Below, piece by piece: positions 1-4,231 of a stretch of DNA of 6,932 bases. The translations under genes and the position numbers were made by a program. Source of the stretch: an uncultured Atopobiaceae bacterium (lineage in GTDB: Bacteria; Actinomycetota; Coriobacteriia; Coriobacteriales; Atopobiaceae); the NCBI GenBank assembly GCA_947303905.1, contig CAMYZR010000070.1:1-6932 (forward strand), in the 5' to 3' direction. The notes beneath the pieces are model-generated. The model ran no database searches, was not told the origin of the DNA, and was given only the letters and a program-made list of their open reading frames with translations. Position 1 is the stretch's first letter, and the number at the start of each line of letters is the position of its first letter.

Positions 1-519
1 TACCAGCCCTTCATCCGAGGCATCACCGTCTCGGGCGGCGAGTGCATGCTGCACGCGCACTGGATGGCCGAGCTGTTCTCCCTCTGCCGCGGGGCCGGAC
101 TAGGGACGCTCATCGACAGCAACGGCTGCGTGCCCTTCGAGGGACACGACGACCTGCTCGACGTGGCCGACGGCGTGATGCTCGACGTGAAGGCGTGGGA
201 CGAGGCCACCTTTGCCCAGCTCACCAGCGGCGACGTCCGCGTGGTCAAGCGCAACCTGGCGCTTCTCGCCGAGCGCGACAAGATCGAGGAGCTGCGCATC
301 GTGGTGGTGCCGGGCTGGAACGACCCCGAGGCCACCATCGCCGGCATCGCAGGCGTGCTTGGAGAGAAGACCGCGGAGACCAAGCTCAAGCTCATCCGCT
401 TCCGCAGGTTTGGCGTGGTGGGAGCGCTTGCCGAGGCGGACTCCCCCACCGACGAGCGCATGAGCGAGCTGGAAGAGCTTGCGCGCCAGACGGGCTTTGG
501 CCAGGTTGAGCTGCGCTAG
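1..519 (+). CDS. yjjW: YjjW-family glycine radical enzyme activase, C-terminal part (5' end off window)
   Basis: The open frame enters at base 1 with no start and ends with TAG at 517-519, leaving 172 residues of a family that is about 280-290 residues long. The fragment begins with YQPFIRGITVSGGEC, the radical SAM 'GGE' motif that contacts the SAM methionyl group, followed by a (beta/alpha) barrel pattern: LIDSNG (about residues 37-42), MLDVKAWD (60-67) and RIVVVPGWND (99-108). These match glycyl-radical-enzyme activases, which use a [4Fe-4S] cluster and SAM to install a glycyl radical on a partner enzyme in anaerobic cytoplasm. The cluster-binding CxxxCxxC lies upstream, outside the window. 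SGGEC, rather than SGGEP, and the nearby deoC favour the YjjW subgroup over PflA. The partner (YjjI-like) gene is not visible and may be to the left. It converges on the adenosine deaminase gene with an 18-bp gap. Confidence 0.85.
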   Translation, partial: YQPFIRGITVSGGECMLHAHWMAELFSLCRGAGLGTLIDSNGCVPFEGHDDLLDVADGVMLDVKAWDEATFAQLTSGDVRVVKRNLALLAERDKIEELRIVVVPGWNDPEATIAGIAGVLGEKTAETKLKLIRFRRFGVVGALAEADSPTDERMSELEELARQTGFGQVELR

Positions 520-521
520 GG

Positions 522-557
522 GCGCTGGATCAGGCCGTCAGCCTGCGATCGTGGCGC
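522..557. terminator. Imperfect hairpin between convergent yjjW and ada, possible bidirectional terminator
   Basis: GATCAGGC (528-535) pairs with GCCTG-c-GATC (541-550, one bulged C) around loop CGTCA. An outer GCGC (522-525)/GCGC (554-557) can extend it. The hairpin covers the stop codon of the minus-strand adenosine deaminase gene (TGA at 538-540) and lies 8 bp after the yjjW stop. No T-run follows on either strand, so it is a weak intrinsic terminator by the standard model; 3'-end structure protecting both mRNAs is the alternative. Confidence 0.4.
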
Positions 558-1536
558 GCAGACGCGTCTTGTTCGCCTCGTCGGCAAAGCTTGCCTCCAC
601 GGCATTGCCCAGCAGACGATCGACATCCGAATCACCCCTGCCCAACACGTCGGAAAGCAGCATGAGCTCGTGACCGACCCAGGTGTTCGAGACCGAGTTG
701 TTGTCCGAGCAGACCACGACCCTGCAGCCCGCCTCGATCAGCTCCCCGACGGCACGAGCGCCAACGCCCTCGAGCGCGCCGGTCTGCAGCTCGGAGGTGT
801 AGCACACCTCGATGGGCACCTGACGCTCGGCCAGCTCGCGCACGAGCGCGGGATCCTCCACCGCTCGCACGCCATGGCCTATGCGCGCGGCACCCATGGC
901 AAGCGCGTCGCGCACGCTCTGGGGACCGTCCGCCTCGCCCGCATGGATGGTGAAGGGGACGCCGAGCTCACGGGCACGCGCAAAGACCGGCGCGAAGTCC
1001 GCAGTGGGAAAGAGCGCCTCCGCGCCTGCAAGGTCTGTGGCGACCACCTCGTCGCCCAGATACTCCGCGGCAAGCTCGATCGTCTCGAGATTGGCGGCAA
1101 GGTTGTCGGCCCCGCGCATGCAGCAGAGGATGAGCCGCGCCTCGAAGTCCGAGCCCCTCAGGCCATCGAGCGCGGCCTCCATCACCTGGCGCTGCGTGAG
1201 CCCCCGCTCGCAGAACGACTGAGGGGCAAAGCGCAGCTCGGCGTAGGCATACCCGCGCTCCCTGAGCTCGTCCTGCAGCAGGCGGATGTGCCCCGCCACC
1301 TGCTCGCGCGTCTGGACGAGCGAGAGCGGGAACACGAACTTGTCCAGATACTCGTTGAGGTCCTCGCAGCTGTCCCCCACCGAGAGGCGGTCGAAGACCT
1401 CCGCATCCGTAAGTGCATCAAGGGGCGTCCCGCCCAGCTCCGCCAGATGGCGTGCCGCCGGGACGCTGATCGAGCCGTCGCTGTGCAGGTGCAGGTCGAT
1501 GAGCCGCCCGCGCAGACGCTCTATGCTTTCCGCCAT
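538..1536 (-). CDS. add: Adenosine deaminase (AMP/adenosine deaminase superfamily)
   Basis: The protein has 332 residues, normal for the family, and would hydrolyse adenosine or deoxyadenosine to (deoxy)inosine and ammonia in the cytoplasm. In order it shows the HxH zinc motif (LIDLHLHSDGS, H16 and H18), YAELRFAP (98-105), DLAGAE (168-173), the HAGE motif with zinc ligand H198 and catalytic E201, IGHG with H221, and CSDNN with zinc ligand D278. The usual second Asp of the S/T-DDP motif is Asn here (N279), and the CPTSN motif reads CYTSE (245-249). The SNT tail after DNN resembles the 'DN..vSNT' variant I recall in Firmicutes deaminases, so activity is plausible but the substrate could differ. 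The ATG at 1536 is 3 bp after the deoC stop, and GAGGGG/TAGGA inside the deoC end serves as SD, indicating translational coupling in a deoC-add operon. Deamination is confident; the exact nucleoside is less so. Confidence 0.9.
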   Translation of the reverse strand: MAESIERLRGRLIDLHLHSDGSISVPAARHLAELGGTPLDALTDAEVFDRLSVGDSCEDLNEYLDKFVFPLSLVQTREQVAGHIRLLQDELRERGYAYAELRFAPQSFCERGLTQRQVMEAALDGLRGSDFEARLILCCMRGADNLAANLETIELAAEYLGDEVVATDLAGAEALFPTADFAPVFARARELGVPFTIHAGEADGPQSVRDALAMGAARIGHGVRAVEDPALVRELAERQVPIEVCYTSELQTGALEGVGARAVGELIEAGCRVVVCSDNNSVSNTWVGHELMLLSDVLGRGDSDVDRLLGNAVEASFADEANKTRLRATIAG

Positions 1537-1539
1537 GTC

Positions 1540-2181
1540 CTACCCCTCGACGATGGCGATGCTCGCGCTGGTTCCCAGCCTATCGGCGCCCGCAGCCACC
1601 ATGGCCTCGGCCTCGGCGCGCGTGTGCATGCCACCGGCGGCCTTGACCTTGCAGCGGTCGCCCACCGTCTTGCGCATGAGCTCGACGTCGTGCACCGTGG
1701 CGCCACCGGTGGAGAAGCCCGTGCTCGTCTTGACAAAGGCGGCGCCGCCAGCCACGGAGCACTCGCAGGCGCGCACGATCTCCTCGTCGGTGAGCAGGCA
1801 GCACTCCAGGATGACCTTCACCGCGGCGTCGCCCGCAGCCTCGACCACGGCGGCAATGTCGCGCGTGCAGTACTCGTCGTCGCCGTCCTTGAGGCGACCG
1901 ACGTTGATGACCATGTCGATCTCGGTCGCTCCGTCGGCAACGGCCTGTGCGGTCTCGGCCGCCTTGGCCAGCGTGGAGCAGGCACCCAGGGGGAAGCCGA
2001 CCACGGTGGTCACGCCCACGTTCCAGCCGGCCACCAAGGCGGCGGCAAGCGAGGTCCAGCAGGAGTTCACGCAGACGGTGGCAAACCGGTAGGTGCGGGC
2101 CTCCTCGCACAGGCGCTCGATGTCGGAGCGGCGTGCGTCCTGCTTGAGAATGGTGTGGTCGATAAGGGCATTGAGCTGCAT
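1540..2181 (-). CDS. deoC: Deoxyribose-phosphate aldolase
   Basis: This class I aldolase cleaves 2-deoxyribose-5-phosphate to acetaldehyde and glyceraldehyde-3-phosphate, the last step of deoxynucleoside catabolism. The 213-residue protein starts MQLNALIDHTILK, the canonical DeoC opening. Catalytic signatures are all present: EIDMVINVG (87-95) with D89, FVKTSTGF (149-156) with Schiff-base lysine K151, VKAAGG (179-184) with the second active-site lysine K180, and the C-terminal phosphate-binding RLGTSAS (201-207). The frame is open up to ATG 2265, giving 28 extra residues with no family counterpart. The start at 2181 is preferred because it matches the family and has GGAG five bases upstream; ATG 2193 overlaps that site. 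The TATACT box at 2219-2224 would also lie inside the coding sequence if 2265 were used. The add gene follows after 3 bp, so both are probably one transcript. Confidence 0.95.
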   Translation of the reverse strand: MQLNALIDHTILKQDARRSDIERLCEEARTYRFATVCVNSCWTSLAAALVAGWNVGVTTVVGFPLGACSTLAKAAETAQAVADGATEIDMVINVGRLKDGDDEYCTRDIAAVVEAAGDAAVKVILECCLLTDEEIVRACECSVAGGAAFVKTSTGFSTGGATVHDVELMRKTVGDRCKVKAAGGMHTRAEAEAMVAAGADRLGTSASIAIVEG

Positions 2182-2186
2182 GTCGT

Positions 2187-2190
2187 CTCC
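2187..2190 (-). promoter_or_regulatory. deoC ribosome binding site that decides the start
   Basis: On the minus strand GGAG is followed by five bases (ACGAC) and then the ATG at 2181. Neither in-frame upstream ATG (2193, 2265) agrees with the length of the DeoC family. This supports the short form of the protein. Confidence 0.75.
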
Positions 2191-2218
2191 CATCGCGCGT
2201 CGTTGGCGTTCGCTCAAG

Positions 2219-2255
2219 AGTATACAGCCCGCCATGGACGTAATGCCCGCCACGG
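2219..2255 (-). promoter_or_regulatory. Probable deoC-add promoter with an 11-bp direct repeat
   Basis: On the minus strand TATACT (plus 2219-2224), a 5/6 match to the -10 consensus, would place the transcription start about 30 bases before the deoC ATG. No good -35 box lies 16-18 bp upstream (GGCATT at 17 bp). Instead two near-identical copies occupy the region: GCCCGCCAtGG (2227-2237) and GCCCGCCAcGG (2245-2255), plus-strand reading, 10 of 11 identical and 18 bp apart. A poor -35 with tandem sites suggests a promoter that depends on a regulator. The regulator is not identifiable here. Confidence 0.5.
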
Positions 2256-2298
2256 AAGGAGCCACTGGTCAAAGGCGAAGCGCGCGGACCTTCCGCTC
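2253..2298. other. Inverted repeats after the DUF218 gene, possible weak terminator
   Basis: CGGAAGG (2253-2259) is complementary to CCTTCCG (2289-2295), and overlapping GGAGC (2258-2262) to GCTCC (2294-2298), so two mutually exclusive stems are possible with loops of about 30 bases. It starts 4 bp after the stop of the minus-strand membrane protein gene. There is no T-run. It may end that transcript or be chance in GC-rich DNA. Confidence 0.25.
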
Positions 2299-2301
2299 CC
2301 G

Positions 2302-3339
2302 CTAGCTGATGAGATTCGCGAGTATCATCGGGGTCATGAACAGCAGCCACCCCACGAGAAGGGTGATCAGGCGCTTTCTCTCCGCATGGACCGCGATGTA
2401 CTCCCTGATCAGGGCGCTCGGCCAGTAGTAGAACGCCACGTGGCTTCCGATGCCCACGCACCTGAGACCGATCCTGCGGCAGTACCTGAGCGCCCGGTAG
2501 ACGTGGTAGTTGCTGGTGACCAGAGCCGTGTAGCCGCCACGACCCCCGCTCAGCTCGTCGATGATCGCCTTCGAGTTCCTCAGGTTCTCGAGGGTCGTTG
2601 CGGACTGGTCCTCCCGGGCGATCCTGTCCGCAGGAATGCCCTTCTCAAGCAGGTACCTCTCCATCGCCTCGGCCTCGGAGATGCTCTCGTCAGAACCCTT
2701 GCCGCCAGAGGGGATGAGGATCGGTGGGGTCGGATCCCTGCGGTAGACCGCAATCGCCTTGTCGATCCTGTCCGCAAGGAGCTTTGAGACGCGGTCGCCG
2801 CCAAGCAGGCCCGCGCCATGGATGATCACGTAGTCGAAGTCCTTCCTCAGCGGAAGCACCTGGAGAAAGACGCAGTAGGTCATGAACACGACGAAGGTCA
2901 TCGAGAAGTAGAAGACCGAGGCGCTCAGAAACATGCCGAAGCGCGTGAACTCGACGAAGTGACTTCTGCCGTCCAAGCCAGGCACGGAGATCTGCGGCAT
3001 CACCAGCGCGAGATAGGCCGCAACCTCGCCGATGCCCACCACCAGGCCGAGGCCGAGCGAGAGCAGGTTTGCCAGGCTATGCCCCTCGCGCCTGATCATC
3101 ACCACGCCGTTGATCACCAGAAAGATCGGCACGATCAGCAGCGTGAGAAAGAGGGCGAACATGAGGACGACCATGACCTGCGCCTGATAGTCGCCGGCAA
3201 TGAAGGTGAGGGCGACGATCGAGACCATAAGCGTGACAAAGAGCAGGTAGCAGTTGCGGTACCCGCTCCTGTCCCTCGCAAAGCAGAATGCGGTCAGCCC
3301 CCAGAGGATGAGCGATAGGGTGGTAAACACGGGATTCAT
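2302..3339 (-). CDS. Polytopic membrane protein with YdcF/SanA-like (DUF218) domain
   Basis: The 345-residue product has an N-terminal membrane part with about five hydrophobic segments (roughly residues 3-20, 31-49, 53-80, 91-115, 135-162), then a DUF218 domain, then a final hydrophobic segment (324-343). The soluble domain starts at DYVIIHGAGLLGGDRVSKLL (169-188), continues with PSGGKGSDESISEAEAM (210-226) and ATTLENLRNS (247-256), and ends with VTSNYHVYRA (274-283): the conserved Gly, Glu, Thr/Asn and Tyr-His/Arg positions of the YdcF family. Family roles are poorly defined; SanA and ElyC are tied to envelope integrity and lipid-carrier metabolism, and YdcF binds SAM in vitro. The start at 3339 is chosen because GGAGAGG lies 8 bases upstream and hydrophobic sequence begins at once; the frame stays open to 3438 without family-like sequence. 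It is a single gene, divergent from the YdeI-like gene. The family is confident, the function is not. Confidence 0.85.
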   Translation of the reverse strand: MNPVFTTLSLILWGLTAFCFARDRSGYRNCYLLFVTLMVSIVALTFIAGDYQAQVMVVLMFALFLTLLIVPIFLVINGVVMIRREGHSLANLLSLGLGLVVGIGEVAAYLALVMPQISVPGLDGRSHFVEFTRFGMFLSASVFYFSMTFVVFMTYCVFLQVLPLRKDFDYVIIHGAGLLGGDRVSKLLADRIDKAIAVYRRDPTPPILIPSGGKGSDESISEAEAMERYLLEKGIPADRIAREDQSATTLENLRNSKAIIDELSGGRGGYTALVTSNYHVYRALRYCRRIGLRCVGIGSHVAFYYWPSALIREYIAVHAERKRLITLLVGWLLFMTPMILANLIS

Positions 3340-3398
3340 CCTGGCAACCTCTCCATCCGAACGGTTCAGCGGCCCCAATGCCATGGCAGCGGCATCAC

Positions 3399-3404
3399 AG
3401 TATA
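3399..3404 (-). promoter_or_regulatory. Candidate -10 box of the DUF218 membrane protein gene
   Basis: The minus strand reads TGTATACT here, the same eight bases as at the deoC -10 box. It would start transcription about 50 bases before the ATG at 3339. The -35 position (TCTGCT at 17 bp) is poor. It also lies inside the longer open frame to 3438, which further argues for the start at 3339. Confidence 0.4.
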
Positions 3405-3458
3405 CACTTGCTTTCAGCTGCAGCAGAGGGCCCGCCACCCCTGGGAACCCTGCGCACG

Positions 3459-3474
3459 CTTACATTCTCGTAAG
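3459..3474. promoter_or_regulatory. Inverted repeat CTTAC-N6-GTAAG upstream of the YdeI-like gene
   Basis: CTTAC (3459-3463) and GTAAG (3470-3474) form a perfect 5-bp dyad with a 6-bp spacer, 24 bp before the GTG start. TACATT (3461-3466) within it could be a weak -10 box, though no -35 box fits. It could be an operator or a small mRNA hairpin. The rest of the 158-bp divergent gap (3340-3497) shows only the ribosome binding sites and the opposite -10 box. Confidence 0.3.
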
Positions 3475-3486
3475 GATGCCCATTCG

Positions 3487-3500
3487 AAGGATGCGACGTG
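3487..3500 (+). promoter_or_regulatory. Ribosome binding site and GTG start of the YdeI-like gene
   Basis: AAGGA at 3487-3491 is six bases from GTG at 3498-3500. This is the only plausible initiator in frame with the conserved N-terminus of the family, so a non-ATG start is used. Confidence 0.7.
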
Positions 3501-4064
3501 CCCGACAACGTCCTGACAGTGACAGACAGACACGGATTCCGCGCCTGGCTCGAGGAAAACCATGCAACCGAGCAGGAGTGCTGGGTTGCCGTGAAGCGTG
3601 GGCGTCCGGCAGACCCCGACGTCTTCTACTACCTCGATGCCGTCGAGGAGGCGCTCTGCTTTGGATGGATCGACAGCACGCAGAAGGTGGTGGGCGGCGT
3701 GCAGCTGCAGCGCTTTGGGCCGCGCAAGCCAAAGAGCCCCTGGACCGAGCTCAACAAGGAGCGCGTACGGCGCCTGGAGAGGCTCGGGATGATGACCGAT
3801 GCGGGGCGGGCGGTCCTGCCACCGATGGGGCCGCGCAGCTTCAGGATCGACCCAGACGTCGAGCGGGCCCTCAAGGATGCGCGCGCATGGGCGAAATTCA
3901 GGCGCTTCCCACCCCTGTACCAGCGCATACGCGCCTACAACGTGACCTTCTTCAAGAACCGGGACCCTGAGCGCTACGCCCGCTCCCTGGAGAGCCTCGT
4001 TGCCCACACAAGGCGCGGCGAGATGTACGGCGAGTGGAGCGACTACGGCAGGCTGCTCGAGTAG
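3498..4064 (+). CDS. YdeI/OmpD-associated family protein (bacteriocin-protection-like)
   Basis: The 188-residue cytoplasmic protein matches the YdeI/OmpD-associated family in its signature blocks: FRAWLEENHATEQECWV (14-30), YLDAVEEALCFGWIDS (45-60), QRFGPRKPKSPWTELNKERV (71-90) and GMMTDAGRAV (97-106). No signal peptide or membrane segment is visible. No member has a well-established reaction; the name comes from an E. coli protein associated with OmpD and polymyxin resistance, and from homologues annotated as bacteriocin protection, so function here should be left open. The start is a GTG with AAGGA six bases upstream (3487-3491); no in-frame ATG exists before it, and the ATG at 3491 is in another frame. 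It is the only gene between the divergent promoter region and the transporter gene, from which it is separated by 164 bp with its own promoter-like elements, so it is probably monocistronic. Confidence 0.85.
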   Translation: MPDNVLTVTDRHGFRAWLEENHATEQECWVAVKRGRPADPDVFYYLDAVEEALCFGWIDSTQKVVGGVQLQRFGPRKPKSPWTELNKERVRRLERLGMMTDAGRAVLPPMGPRSFRIDPDVERALKDARAWAKFRRFPPLYQRIRAYNVTFFKNRDPERYARSLESLVAHTRRGEMYGEWSDYGRLLE

Positions 4065-4118
4065 GGAGCCATCCGCAGCCAGCGCAACCCATCCGTGGAC
4101 GTGCGTCACCAGATGTGT

Positions 4119-4138
4119 TACGGTTTCCACCGTATGAT
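4119..4138 (+). promoter_or_regulatory. Transporter promoter -10 box overlapped by a perfect palindrome
   Basis: TACGGT-TTCC-ACCGTA (4119-4134) is a perfect 6+6 dyad. Its last two bases are the first two of TATGAT (4133-4138), a 5/6 match to the -10 consensus, about 95 bp before the MFS start. No good -35 box is seen at 17-19 bp. A dyad placed just before the -10 is the arrangement used by MerR-family activators of efflux genes, but a TetR- or MarR-type repressor site is also possible. No such regulator gene is in the window. Confidence 0.5.
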
Positions 4139-4162
4139 GACGTCGGAGGAGGCATCCGGGAC

Positions 4163-4183
4163 ATGAGCACGCTTCAAAGCTAG
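4163..4183 (+). other. Possible six-codon leader ORF before the transporter
   Basis: ATG AGC ACG CTT CAA AGC TAG encodes MSTLQS. GGAGGAGG at 4145-4152 lies 10 bases upstream, rather far for an SD. It falls inside the predicted 5' untranslated region. It may be chance; it is listed because the transporter SD downstream can also be masked by a hairpin. Confidence 0.15.
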
Positions 4184-4215
4184 GCGCACGCTTTCGATCT
4201 ACAGACAACCTAAGC

Positions 4216-4231
4216 TGAGGAGCACCTCATG
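4216..4231 (+). promoter_or_regulatory. Transporter ribosome binding site within a small hairpin
   Basis: GAGGAG (4217-4222) is six bases from the ATG at 4229 and fixes the start. TGAGG (4216-4220) is exactly complementary to CCTCA (4225-4229), whose last A is the A of the ATG, with loop AGCA. The five-pair stem could partly mask the site. Confidence 0.5.

Noticed and set aside
2182..2265. Longer deoC product starting at 2265 or 2193
   Set aside because: The extra residues do not occur in the family, the promoter-like TATACT would lie within the gene, and the best SD serves the ATG at 2181.
670..2787. A 705-codon plus-strand open frame across three genes
   Set aside because: It is antisense to add, deoC and the DUF218 gene, each of which has full family motifs and its own SD. 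The translation is rich in Arg, His, Asp and Gly with no domain, typical of a shadow frame in GC-rich DNA.
3340..3438. Longer DUF218 protein starting at 3438
   Set aside because: The added 33 residues are not membrane-like, the GGAGAGG site serves 3339, and the candidate -10 box lies inside the extension.
4095..4109. GTGgACG/CGTCAC inverted repeat after the YdeI-like gene as a terminator
   Set aside because: The loop is only two bases, one base is bulged and no T-run follows. It may be no more than chance.
3414..4208. A 264-codon minus-strand open frame over the YdeI-like gene
   Set aside because: The opposite strand carries all YdeI-family motifs with a good SD and start. This frame lacks a recognisable fold and runs into both flanking regulatory gaps.
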